27,624 nucleotides of DNA from positions 1 to 27,624 of IMG/VR virus record IMGVR_UViG_3300046457_000204; one strand, written 5' to 3'. How positions within the stretch are numbered: the stretch's first letter is position 1; each line of letters begins with the position of its first letter. The translations under genes and the position numbers were made by a program. The notes under the pieces were generated by a model. It was not told the origin of the DNA and made no database searches. It saw only the letters and a list, made by a program, of their open reading frames with translations. This stretch comes from a virus. Of this stretch, positions 6,662-14,538 are shown one piece after another.

Positions 6662-8080
6662 TTATGCGTATAACTCACACCCGGGATCAGTACGATTTAC
6701 CGTAAAGCCTCGTAAGGTACAGCCGCGCCCGTCGAACGACGAGCACGCGCCGCACGTCCCGGCCTGCCCGTTCACTTTCGCCAGAATGTTCTCCATGCCG
6801 GTATCGACCATCTGCGCGACTTCAGTCGGCAAGCCGTGCATCGAGCGCACAATCTCGATCTTCGACTGATACCCCTGATACTCCGGCAGAATGAATTGCG
6901 TGCGCCCGAAGTCGCCGCACAGCGCGTAGGCGTACACCGCCGCGTCGAGCAAGTCGTCATGCTCGCAGTCCGGCCCGAACGCGAGCATCTCTTCCACGAA
7001 GTACGTCGGCAGCGTCTCGTTGTGCCACACGAGCCCGTTTTCGTAGCGCGTGATAAGCCCCTGCGCACGCGTGAATTTATCCTTGTCCGGCCGAACCTGC
7101 CGAACCGGCAGATCAGTCGAGCGCAGCAGCTCTTCGACCACCGCCGCCTGATACTGCACCGCCTCGATCGCAATCTCTTCGGGCCGGTAGCGCGCGGCCT
7201 TCTCCTTGATGAACGTGAGCGCGTCGCGGAAACCCACGCGGCGCCGCTCGGCGTCCACGATCCACACACGCCCCTCCGGATCGACGCCGACCGTCACAAT
7301 CGCCGTGTAGTCGGCGTTTTGCTTCATGCTGATCGCCAAGTCCACGCCTTGATACAGACGCATGCCGCGCGGCGCCTGCCCGACGTGAATGTGCTCGGCC
7401 TTGATGAAGGTACCGGCGAAGGAAACGAACTGAGCGTCGAATTCCTGCATCGCCACGAGGCGCGGCAGCCCCTCCTTCATCTTCTCGACGTCGCGCACCG
7501 AGATATGCGGGTTCGTCGTCGTCGGCAGCTGCCAGCTCATCCATTCGTCGTCGCGATTGGGATTGGCCGGGTTGCCCTTGTCGAAGAGCTTTTTGAAGTA
7601 GTTGTCGCCCTTGGGCGTCGAGAAGAACCACGCCTCACCGCGAAAGTCGAGCAAGAGCGGCTGGATCGTCTGTTCCCACGCCTCTTCGAGCCGCTTAATC
7701 ATCGCGGCCTCATCGACCACGGCGACGGCGAATTTGCGGCCCCGCGACGCGTCTGGATCATCGAGCGAATAGCACTCGACCGAACCGCCGGTAATCAGGT
7801 CCAGGCGCTTGTTCTGTTCGGACTTCTGCGCCGTCACGTCCTTGAGCGTGCGGCAGAGCGTTCGCCAGCTCTCAAGCATCGTCTGATAGGTCGGCGCGTA
7901 CAGCGCGACCGGATAGCCGTTGAGCGCGCCCTTCTGGTTAGGGCCGTCGAGCAGGATTTCTTGCGCGAGGAACGTCTTGCCGAAGCGGCGCCCGCAGACA
8001 GGGACGTTATAGCGGCGGGACTCGCGCATGAGCTTGCGCTGCCCGTCGTGCAGAATAGGAAGGGTTACTTTGTAGGCCAT
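6662..8080 (-). CDS. Terminase large subunit (ATPase/nuclease)
   Basis: 472 residues. It packages DNA into the procapsid: the N-terminal ATPase powers translocation and the C-terminal RNase H-like nuclease cuts the concatemer. The Walker A variant is CGRRFGKT (residues 29-36), Walker B is AVAVVDEA (D123-E124), followed by the coupling segment WFFSTPKG (~151-158). The nuclease begins at YQGVDLAIS (D247), continues with a late acidic pair in HDDLLDAAVYAYA, and matches the Terminase_6 type. The last ~30 residues add a cysteine cluster (C443-x2-C446-x7-C454-x13-C468) that may bind zinc. The start has no Shine-Dalgarno site; the first ATG base is within the 8080-8098 palindrome. A terminator lies upstream. 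The small subunit is ~6.5 kb away, which is unusual. Confidence 0.93.
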   Translation of the reverse strand: MAYKVTLPILHDGQRKLMRESRRYNVPVCGRRFGKTFLAQEILLDGPNQKGALNGYPVALYAPTYQTMLESWRTLCRTLKDVTAQKSEQNKRLDLITGGSVECYSLDDPDASRGRKFAVAVVDEAAMIKRLEEAWEQTIQPLLLDFRGEAWFFSTPKGDNYFKKLFDKGNPANPNRDDEWMSWQLPTTTNPHISVRDVEKMKEGLPRLVAMQEFDAQFVSFAGTFIKAEHIHVGQAPRGMRLYQGVDLAISMKQNADYTAIVTVGVDPEGRVWIVDAERRRVGFRDALTFIKEKAARYRPEEIAIEAVQYQAAVVEELLRSTDLPVRQVRPDKDKFTRAQGLITRYENGLVWHNETLPTYFVEEMLAFGPDCEHDDLLDAAVYAYALCGDFGRTQFILPEYQGYQSKIEIVRSMHGLPTEVAQMVDTGMENILAKVNGQAGTCGACSSFDGRGCTLRGFTVNRTDPGCELYA

Positions 8081-8098
8081 GACGCCACGGTGGCGTCA
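8080..8098 (-). promoter_or_regulatory. Perfect inverted repeat over the large terminase start codon
   Basis: TGACGCCAC-g-GTGGCGTCA: 9-bp arms around a single base, with the A of the terminase ATG at its base. It replaces the expected ribosome-binding site. It could be a DNA-binding palindrome, an mRNA structure limiting initiation, or (at DNA level) a fourfold extension of the terminator region. Confidence 0.55.
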
Positions 8099-8108
8099 CG
8101 ACACAATG

Positions 8109-8133
8109 AAAAACGCCGCTTCTCGAGCGGCGT
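8109..8133 (-). terminator. Intrinsic terminator between Nudix gene and large terminase
   Basis: An 8-bp perfect stem (ACGCCGCT/AGCGGCGT) with a 5-base loop, followed on the minus strand by five T. It sits seven bases after the Nudix stop (8140). It should end most leftward transcription before large terminase, leaving the terminase to readthrough. Confidence 0.75.
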
Positions 8134-8139
8134 CGTGTA

Positions 8140-9036
8140 TCAGAAGAGCTTGCCCGGCGGCGCCTTGGGCTTGGGCGCTGGTCCCGCGCCGAGCGCTTCA
8201 GCGACGGCATGATCGGCGCTCATGTTGAGCAGCGAGTAAAGCCGATCGCGCGGCACGAGATTGAGCGCCTGCGCTTCCCATCCCATATCGACGGGCGTGC
8301 CGCCGACGCGCCGCGCCATGTAGTAGCGGGCGACCGACGTCGTTTTCTCGAAGTCGCCGAGAAAGCCGAGAATCTCGACCTTCAGCCCCGTCTCTTCGTA
8401 GGCTTCCTTGATCGCGTTCGCCTGAAGCGACAACTCAGGTTCCGCTTGCCCCTTCGGGAACGTCTGGTGATAGCCGCCGAACCGGTTGGTCGGGCTCATG
8501 AGCCAGTAGCGGCCGTCAGGCTCCACGACAACGACGCCCGAGGCGGCCGTCTTTTTGCCGGGCAGCTGCATTTGCGGCTCTTCGATATCCTTCTGACCGG
8601 CGACGTCGGCCCACCCTTCGGTCGTCGTCGGCGCATCGGTCCACGCCTTGAACGGCACGCCGTTGAGCGCACGCGGCATGCCTTCCATGCCGGGCGTGAA
8701 CGTCGCGACCGCTTCCGGGTTGCGCACGCTCGCCGCGTCGGTCGCCTTGTGCGGATAGCGCACGCGCACCTGCTTGCCCTTGTCATCGAGCTTCGGGTGC
8801 CAGTGCGCATTCGAGGCTTCAGACGGCTTCGAGTCGATCGGCTTTTGCGACGAGTAAGGCCAGCCCTTCGCCTTTCCCTCTCCCCCGAAATACGCATTCT
8901 CGGCGGCCTTCGTGCCGGACCACTTCGCGGGTTGCTTCGTGGCGGCCGCGCGCTTGTCGTCGTGCGGCTTGACGAACGTGCCGTCTTTCTTCGTGTAGCC
9001 GGGAATGTGCGATTTGAGAAAGAGGATCAGTCCCAT
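8140..9036 (-). CDS. Nudix hydrolase-domain protein with phage N-terminal tag-like segment
   Basis: 298 residues, much longer than a bare Nudix domain (~150). The Nudix box lies at residues 196-218 within FPKG-QAEPELSLQANAIKEAY and EETGL: the REUxEExGU core appears as KEAYEETGL, with the catalytic glutamates present and Arg replaced by Lys. Nudix enzymes hydrolyse nucleoside diphosphates linked to another group, such as ADP-ribose, NADH or capped RNA; the substrate here is unknown. Residues 1-25 (MGLILFLKSHIPGYTKKDGT then FVKPH) resemble the N-terminus of the 1480-residue protein. Residues ~125-150 (GVPFKAWTDAPTTTEGW) form a second conserved-looking block before the catalytic domain. Start ATG at 9036 with AAGGCAC upstream. 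A terminator follows the gene. Confidence 0.85.
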   Translation of the reverse strand: MGLILFLKSHIPGYTKKDGTFVKPHDDKRAAATKQPAKWSGTKAAENAYFGGEGKAKGWPYSSQKPIDSKPSEASNAHWHPKLDDKGKQVRVRYPHKATDAASVRNPEAVATFTPGMEGMPRALNGVPFKAWTDAPTTTEGWADVAGQKDIEEPQMQLPGKKTAASGVVVVEPDGRYWLMSPTNRFGGYHQTFPKGQAEPELSLQANAIKEAYEETGLKVEILGFLGDFEKTTSVARYYMARRVGGTPVDMGWEAQALNLVPRDRLYSLLNMSADHAVAEALGAGPAPKPKAPPGKLF

Positions 9037-9071
9037 GATGTGCCTTGTCGTTATATGGGATCAGTGTCGGC

Positions 9072-9518
9072 TCACGACTTGCGAGCAGGCGCCTTGCGTG
9101 CGGCCGTCTTGCGCGCGGGCGCACGCGTCGCCACCGGCACGCCATCCGTATCGTCATCGCCCCACAGCGAGAGCGCCCGGCGCCCCGTATCGCGTGCATA
9201 CGGCGGAATCTCTTGCAGATCGGCCATGACGTGCCACACGCGATTACACGCCGTGTGCAGCCGGTCGTTCTTGATCGAGTTTTTGAAATTCGGGTAGTTG
9301 ATATCCATGAGCTGCTTGGAAATCACCCCCGCGACGATCGTGCGATGGATGACGGCGCGATACAGGTAGTCGCGGCCGGGCGTGCGCTCGACCGTGACCG
9401 TGACGTCCTTGAAGACGCGCTCGATATCGCCCTTGCGACGTGCGCGCACCTTCAGGTTCGCGGCGTCGCCTGGAATCGAAACGACGGAGAGGAATGCGTC
9501 AGAGAGAGTGAGCCACAT
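9072..9518 (-). CDS. Unknown protein with basic Ala/Lys/Arg tail
   Basis: 148 residues. The N-terminal ~115 residues show strand-like segments (NLKVRARRKGDIERVF, VTVTVERTPGRDYLYRAVIH) and helices, with no recognised motif. The C-terminal tail (ATRAPARKTAARKAPARKS) resembles histone H1-type basic tails that bind nucleic acid nonspecifically. The start at 9518 has AAGGAAAAG upstream. The operator at 9566-9578 lies 50 bases before it, so this gene opens a separately regulated leftward unit with the Nudix gene. A DNA-associated or head-packaged role is a guess. Confidence 0.65.
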   Translation of the reverse strand: MWLTLSDAFLSVVSIPGDAANLKVRARRKGDIERVFKDVTVTVERTPGRDYLYRAVIHRTIVAGVISKQLMDINYPNFKNSIKNDRLHTACNRVWHVMADLQEIPPYARDTGRRALSLWGDDDTDGVPVATRAPARKTAARKAPARKS

Positions 9519-9565
9519 GGTCTTTTCCTTGTTTTGTGTTAGTGGCTACACTTTACCTCATCATT

Positions 9566-9578
9566 TACCTATTGGGTA
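9566..9578. promoter_or_regulatory. Operator-like palindrome with a probable leftward promoter
   Basis: TACCTATTGGGTA fits TAYCYNNNRGGTA, and extends to TTTACC/GGTAAA arms. A second half-site TTTACCT lies at 9552-9558. On the minus strand GAGGTAAAGTG gives a TAAAGT -10 candidate with TTTACC as an imperfectly spaced -35 (19 bp), reading into the 148-residue gene. The whole 9519-9591 spacer is AT-rich compared with its surroundings. Confidence 0.55.
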
Positions 9579-9591
9579 AATTATTTTTGCA

Positions 9592-10047
9592 TCATCGAAT
9601 CCCGAGCAACATCGCCACGACACTGTCGAGCACGTCACGAAGCCGCTTCCCGGCTTGCTCATCGGTCATCTCGCCGTTCTCGACGGCTTCCGACGAGCGC
9701 ACCACGTTACGAGCCAGCCAGATAAAGAGCGCCTTTCCCTCATCGTCGTACTGAGCGGCATCGCTGCACAGCACGCGGATTTTCGAGCCGAGCCGGATCG
9801 GGTTGTTCCACGGCTGCGCGGCGAACTCGGCATTGCGCCCCATGAAAATGTCACCGAAGTGGCCCGCGAGCGCCTCGATGCGCTCGATCGGCTTGTCCGC
9901 GCCGGGCTTGCCGCTGTGGAAGTCCTTGCGCACGCCGATCACGTCCTGCGCGAACTCGGTCACGAGCCGGTTCACCACATTGAAATCCCCGAGCGAAGGC
10001 TTCCCGCCCGGGTTGCCTTCGAATACCAGTCCTGCGAGCGGGTTCAT
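9592..10047 (-). CDS. Unknown protein downstream of the polyvalent protein
   Basis: 151 residues. Start chosen at ATG 10045-10047 (AGTGAGGC seven bases upstream), nine bases after the stop of the 1480-residue gene; longer readings overlap that gene. Mostly helical and acidic, with NRLVTEFAQDVIGVRKDF, IRLGSKIRVLCSDAAQYDD and a C-terminal helix LRDVLDSVVAMLLG. No recognised family. Being tightly coupled to the large protein, it could be its chaperone, inhibitor or packaging partner, but that is positional inference only. Confidence 0.7.
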   Translation of the reverse strand: MNPLAGLVFEGNPGGKPSLGDFNVVNRLVTEFAQDVIGVRKDFHSGKPGADKPIERIEALAGHFGDIFMGRNAEFAAQPWNNPIRLGSKIRVLCSDAAQYDDEGKALFIWLARNVVRSSEAVENGEMTDEQAGKRLRDVLDSVVAMLLGIR

Positions 10048-10055
10048 CTTTTGCC

Positions 10056-13000
10056 TCACTTCAAAATAGTGTCGATATACGTCTGGTCCGGCGGGAGCAT
10101 CAGCACTTCGAGACGGAACGACTCTCCTTCCATCTTGCGGCTGAGCACCATGAAGCGCGCGCCCGGAAGCGTCGTAATCTCCATCTCGCCAGAAAACGAG
10201 CCCGAACCGAATGTGTCGATCGCCTTCGCGCCCGGCGCATAGTGGATCGTCATGCAATGCGAGCCGAAGCCCTTCGTGCCAGTCGGACTCATCGAGCAGC
10301 ACATCGAGCCCGGGTTTTGGAACACCAGACCCTCGGACGACTTCATGAACTGATCGATCATCTCCTGATCCATCGAAATCCACTTAGTGATCGTCGTTCC
10401 GGCCGGTTTGGTCTGCGCGGCCGCATACAGATCGTGCAGAATCGGCCGCGTGGCCTTGCCGTGCGAGTCCGTGTCCTTGCCTTCGCGGTAGGCGTTATTG
10501 TAGCTGCCGGTCGCCTGCACACTTTTGATGAAGTGCTTGACGTTGGCGTTATATTTCTCGTAGAGCTTGTAGCCCGCCTCCTTGATGCCTGGAATTTTGA
10601 CGGCGCTCTTCGTCTCCTTCGGCTTGAACTTATTCCATGCGCTTTCCATGCCGAGCGCGATCCAGAAGCCGAGCTTCTCGTTGGCCGGAACGTGATGCAC
10701 CGACTTGCCGAACAGGTGCGGCTTGAACGACTCGGAGAGCGCCTTAATGTCTTCCGAGACGTGCTCGTCAAACGCCTTGAGCGGCGCGGGCGGGAACGCA
10801 ATGAGCTCCAGCGTCGCGCAGCACGCTTCCCAAAATTCCTTGACGTGCTTCGACGGGTGCTCAACGATCGACTTCATGCCGATCGACGCGCCGGTTTCCT
10901 TGTCGAATGCCTCGTACTGGTATTTCTGAAGCGCGATCAGATCGCCCTTCTTCGCGAACTCCAGCACGTCGGCCTGATCCTTCGCGTTCGCCGCATTGAC
11001 GTGCGTCTTGCTCGACAGCCCTTGGCCTTGCCCCTTGTAGTTGTGGAAGTCGAGCGGCTTCGGCAGCTGCGCCGCATCGACCTTCAGCTTGCGTAGGTCC
11101 GGCTTTGCTTCCGGCGCGGCGGGCGCGGCGGGCGAAACTTCCTTCGCGGCGACAATCTTCGGTGCGGCCGTCGCGGGTGCTTCGCCCGAACCGACCGCGT
11201 TCGCGCCGACAACAGCCTCGTAGAGCGCCTTGGCGTACTTCGCCATGAGCTCGGCATTCGTCCCGTACTTGGAGTCCGCTGAGTTGATTACCTTGAAGCC
11301 CGCGATCTTGACCATGTCACCCTTGGTCGCGATCTTCTTTTTGAGCCCTTCAGCCCCTTGCGTCTCGGCGATCAGCTTGAGCTCCTTGCACTTCGCCGCG
11401 TATTTGATCTTGCCGGTGCCCGCCTCCATCTTCGGAACCGGCACTTGCGCGACGAGCGTCTTCACGTCCACGGCAGGCGCGGCGGCAGGCGTCGGCGCGG
11501 GCGTGGGCGCCACGGCTTGAGCGACTGGCGCGGGCTCCGGCGCCGTCTCTTTCACGCTCGCGATACCTGGCGCCGTCGCACTCTGGATCGGAAGCTTTGA
11601 GAGAACGTCCGCGCGGCGCTCGACCAGCTTTGCGGCGAGCTTGAGCTTCTCCGCTTCGTCGCCCGGGCCGTACTTCTCGCACAGCGCCGTGATCGTCTCC
11701 GGAGACACGGCCGCGACCTTCTTCATCGACTCGTGGATCTGCGCGTCCGTCAGCCCCTTGAAGGCGTGCGCCGCATAGACGTTCGTGCCGTCCTTCAGCG
11801 AGTTGAGCTCGCCGACCGTCTTGCCGAACGCGTCGCCCTTCGGTGCGCCCATCGCGCGGTAGAGCAGCGCCCCGCCGACGTCGAGCCGCACGGCGTGCCC
11901 GTTCGGCTTGATCTGCATGTTGTCGTAACCGGTGCCGACCACGTCCCAATTCGCGAGCCACGCATCGACCGCGAAGCCTTCGGCCACGCCCGGCGCACCG
12001 GCCGCGAGCGCCGACGAATCCTTCTTCACGCCGTCGATGATCTTGCTCGCGATGCCGACCTTGCCGCCTAGCGTGATGAGCTTGAGCTCCGGCACTTCGA
12101 TACCGGCGGCCTCGTAGAGCTTCGCCGCGAGCAGCTCGTTCTTCGTGTGTGCTTCCGACGCCGGGAACTTGCAGTACCACTTCTGGCCGTGCTCGTCCGC
12201 GTATTCGCCACCCTCGTTCGAACCCTTCTGTCCGCCCGTCTTGGTCCAGCCGTCGATCGACTCCGGCGCATCCGGCGCGGCTGCCGGTGCGGCGGGTGCC
12301 TCCGGCGCGGGCGCGGCCTCCGCCGGTTGCTCGGCCTGCGCGTGCGGCGTGGCGAGCTGCTTGGCGTACTGGATCAGCGCCTTGCTATTCGGCGACGTGC
12401 CCGCCCACGTCTTCGAGTCCTCGTTCATCATCGCGAGCACGGCCGCCGAGTCGCCCTTCTCGACCAGCGCCTTCACCTTGGCCGCGACCTTCTTGTAGTA
12501 CTCGACCGTCTTGCCGGTGAACGTCGGCTCGGCCGCGTCGCCGCTCGGCTCGTCGCCGCCGACCTTGTGCCAGCGGCCGTTCTTCAGCACGTAGGTGACG
12601 CCGTTCTCGACCTTCGTGTCGCCTTCTTTCGGCCCCTCTTCCTGCGTGGTCGGGAACGACGATTCACTCTCCGGATGCCCGAGGTACGCGAGCGAGTCCT
12701 TCACGTACTGGCCGTATTTGCCGATCGGCGAACCCTTCGCCGCTGTTGGGCTCACCTTGTCCAGCTCGTTCTTCAGCCCGGCCGCGTCGCCTGCATTGAG
12801 CATCGTCTCGGCGCCATCGACCAAGCCCTGCACGAACGGGTTATTCTCGAACTGCGGCTTTTCCGGCTTCGGCGCGGCGCCCGCGCTGGCGGCTTGGTGC
12901 GCCTCCAGCTTCTTCACCAGATTGCCGATCCAAGCGTGCGTCGCTGTACCACCCGCCTGCCAGCTGAGCAGGTTCTTCAGCTTTGCCAGATCGCCGGACT

Positions 13001-14498
13001 TCGCGAAGGACACCGCCTTGAGGGCCGCCGCCTTGTCTACGGCATTCGGAGGATCGCTGATCGCGTCATCGGGCAAACCGAGCGACGGCTTGACGACTTG
13101 CGAGAGCGCAGTGTCGTGCAGATGCGCGAGATGATCCGCAATCTCGTCCTCGTCGTCGTCGGGGAAGTGATATTCGTGATATGACGTCAAGCCCGCCAAT
13201 GCCTGTGCATAGGCTTTCTCGCCATTGGGCGACATTTCGGCAGCTTGATAAGCGGCAGCCTGTTCGGGCGTCGGAGTCTTGCCCTTGGAAATCGCCTCGA
13301 CCCATCCATCGAGCGTCTCGTTCGACTGCGGCGCAGCGCTCGCGGCCTCACCCTTCCCGGCTTGCGCTTCGGCGAGCTTTTGCTTCGCGTAGGCGGCCGC
13401 GCCGAACTTCTCCTGCTGTTCGAGCGCGTTGGCGTAGTCTTTCAAGTCGTCAAACTCGCCGTCCTCCGCGAACGAGTCGATCGTATCTTTGTGATAGTCG
13501 CTCAGCCCATACTGCTTCTTGAGCCCGTTCAGGATCGAGATCGCTTGGCTGTACTTCGTCGGCTCGTCACCGTCGAGCTTCTCGGCATGCTTGATGTCGT
13601 ATTCCGCGTTCGTCTTGATGCACGCTTCGAGCAGCGGCAGCGACGCAGCCTTTTGGTCGTCCGACATACCCTCCCACGTCGCCTGACCCTCCTTGATCCA
13701 CTCGTCGTTCTTCGCCGCGATGCCGTACAGGAACGTCGTCGCATAGTGCGGGAAGGTATCTCCGAGCTCGTTCATCGCCTCGAAGTCCATGCCCTTCAAG
13801 CCTTCGACCTTCGCGGCAATCTCGTCCTTGACCTTCTTCAGCTCGTCGGACTGCGGCGTCGCTTCGGCAACCGGCGTCGGCTCAGGCGCGACGTCCTGCT
13901 TAGGCGGAGCTTGCTCAGGCGGGCTCGCGGGCGCTTCCGGCTGCGTAGCCTCAGGCGCGGGCGCGGCGGCCGCTTCTGCGGGCTGCTGTTCGAGCAGATC
14001 GCCCTGATCGGGATTGGACTGATACGCGGCGACTGCGGCCTTGTAGGCGTCGAGCTTGCCCGCCTTCTCGAACTCGGCTTCGGCCTTCGCTCGCTTCGCC
14101 GCGTCTTGTGCCAGGAACGCTTTCACCTGCGACGGGATCGGCGTCGCGCCGCTCAGGATGGCGACGCGGAACTTCGCGGCCCGGGCGCGCATGCTCGCGG
14201 CGTCCTGCAGCTCGGTCGCGTGCTTGAGCAGCACCGGCACCTTGTGCTCTTCAGGGAGCTCGTTGAACCATCCGTGCTTGGTCAGGTTCTTGTGCGCTTC
14301 CTTCTGCGTCGCCGAGCCTTGACCGGAGAGCACCTTGTGATCGTCGTGATCGTCGGAAACGTGGACGTGCGCATAGTGGCCCTGAACGACAGTGCCGTCA
14401 TGCTTGGTGAACGTCGGGATCCACATCTCTTTTTTGGACGTGGCTTTAAGCAGGTCAATCTCGAACGGATTGACCATGAAGATGATGCGAGCGGTCAC
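10056..14498 (-). CDS. Giant polyvalent protein: repeat modules, kinase-like and ADP-ribosyltransferase-like domains
   Basis: 1480 residues. Residues 1-41 contain IIFMVNPFEIDLLKATSKKE and then IPTFTKHDGTVVQGH, resembling the Nudix protein N-terminus. From ~165 to ~740, Ala/Pro/Glu linkers alternate with helical modules carrying a GDxxxL signature (D503, D571 and D683; again at D1186). Residues ~746-1000 resemble HipA/PI-kinase-like folds: GGSN-like loop (GGQKGSNEGG), Lys777 in WYCKF, WLANWD (D852), YDN (N860) and RLDVGG (D873). The C-terminal ~200 residues look like an ADP-ribosyltransferase: S1402-M-S1404 in CCSMSPT and the ExE pair E1438/E1440 in FSGEMEITTLPGARF. The usual first Arg appears as Lys1372. 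GTG start with TGAGGGG upstream, inside a hairpin. Such multidomain proteins are known in phages as polyvalent proteins, often delivered with DNA. Confidence 0.85.
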   Translation of the reverse strand: MTARIIFMVNPFEIDLLKATSKKEMWIPTFTKHDGTVVQGHYAHVHVSDDHDDHKVLSGQGSATQKEAHKNLTKHGWFNELPEEHKVPVLLKHATELQDAASMRARAAKFRVAILSGATPIPSQVKAFLAQDAAKRAKAEAEFEKAGKLDAYKAAVAAYQSNPDQGDLLEQQPAEAAAAPAPEATQPEAPASPPEQAPPKQDVAPEPTPVAEATPQSDELKKVKDEIAAKVEGLKGMDFEAMNELGDTFPHYATTFLYGIAAKNDEWIKEGQATWEGMSDDQKAASLPLLEACIKTNAEYDIKHAEKLDGDEPTKYSQAISILNGLKKQYGLSDYHKDTIDSFAEDGEFDDLKDYANALEQQEKFGAAAYAKQKLAEAQAGKGEAASAAPQSNETLDGWVEAISKGKTPTPEQAAAYQAAEMSPNGEKAYAQALAGLTSYHEYHFPDDDEDEIADHLAHLHDTALSQVVKPSLGLPDDAISDPPNAVDKAAALKAVSFAKSGDLAKLKNLLSWQAGGTATHAWIGNLVKKLEAHQAASAGAAPKPEKPQFENNPFVQGLVDGAETMLNAGDAAGLKNELDKVSPTAAKGSPIGKYGQYVKDSLAYLGHPESESSFPTTQEEGPKEGDTKVENGVTYVLKNGRWHKVGGDEPSGDAAEPTFTGKTVEYYKKVAAKVKALVEKGDSAAVLAMMNEDSKTWAGTSPNSKALIQYAKQLATPHAQAEQPAEAAPAPEAPAAPAAAPDAPESIDGWTKTGGQKGSNEGGEYADEHGQKWYCKFPASEAHTKNELLAAKLYEAAGIEVPELKLITLGGKVGIASKIIDGVKKDSSALAAGAPGVAEGFAVDAWLANWDVVGTGYDNMQIKPNGHAVRLDVGGALLYRAMGAPKGDAFGKTVGELNSLKDGTNVYAAHAFKGLTDAQIHESMKKVAAVSPETITALCEKYGPGDEAEKLKLAAKLVERRADVLSKLPIQSATAPGIASVKETAPEPAPVAQAVAPTPAPTPAAAPAVDVKTLVAQVPVPKMEAGTGKIKYAAKCKELKLIAETQGAEGLKKKIATKGDMVKIAGFKVINSADSKYGTNAELMAKYAKALYEAVVGANAVGSGEAPATAAPKIVAAKEVSPAAPAAPEAKPDLRKLKVDAAQLPKPLDFHNYKGQGQGLSSKTHVNAANAKDQADVLEFAKKGDLIALQKYQYEAFDKETGASIGMKSIVEHPSKHVKEFWEACCATLELIAFPPAPLKAFDEHVSEDIKALSESFKPHLFGKSVHHVPANEKLGFWIALGMESAWNKFKPKETKSAVKIPGIKEAGYKLYEKYNANVKHFIKSVQATGSYNNAYREGKDTDSHGKATRPILHDLYAAAQTKPAGTTITKWISMDQEMIDQFMKSSEGLVFQNPGSMCCSMSPTGTKGFGSHCMTIHYAPGAKAIDTFGSGSFSGEMEITTLPGARFMVLSRKMEGESFRLEVLMLPPDQTYIDTILK

Positions 14499-14499
14499 T

Positions 14500-14532
14500 G
14501 ATGCCCCTCAGGTGAAGTGTCTGAGAGGCATC
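14500..14532 (-). promoter_or_regulatory. Hairpin enclosing the Shine-Dalgarno site of the giant gene
   Basis: GATGCC-c-CTCAG pairs with CTGAG-a-GGCATC around a 9-base loop. The TGAGGGG ribosome-binding site of the GTG at 14498 is within the stem. An adjacent inverted repeat TCGTCGTG-t-CACGACGA (14531-14547) overlaps the small terminase stop. Ribosomes ending at 14539 could open or leave this structure, tying expression of the giant protein to upstream translation. Confidence 0.5.
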
Positions 14533-14538
14533 GTCGTG

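Noticed and set aside
6490-6678. 62-codon minus-strand open frame after large terminase
   Set aside because: No ribosome-binding site, runs through two hairpins and an operator, and has an unlikely composition.
6836-8212. 458-codon plus-strand open frame opposite large terminase
   Set aside because: Antisense shadow; His/Arg/Leu-rich with no recognisable domain, while the minus strand encodes a complete terminase.
13245-14501. 418-codon plus-strand frame opposite the giant gene
   Set aside because: Arg/Leu-rich antisense frame without start context; other similar ones at 410-1561, 2678-4231 and 8209-9297 were rejected for the same reason.
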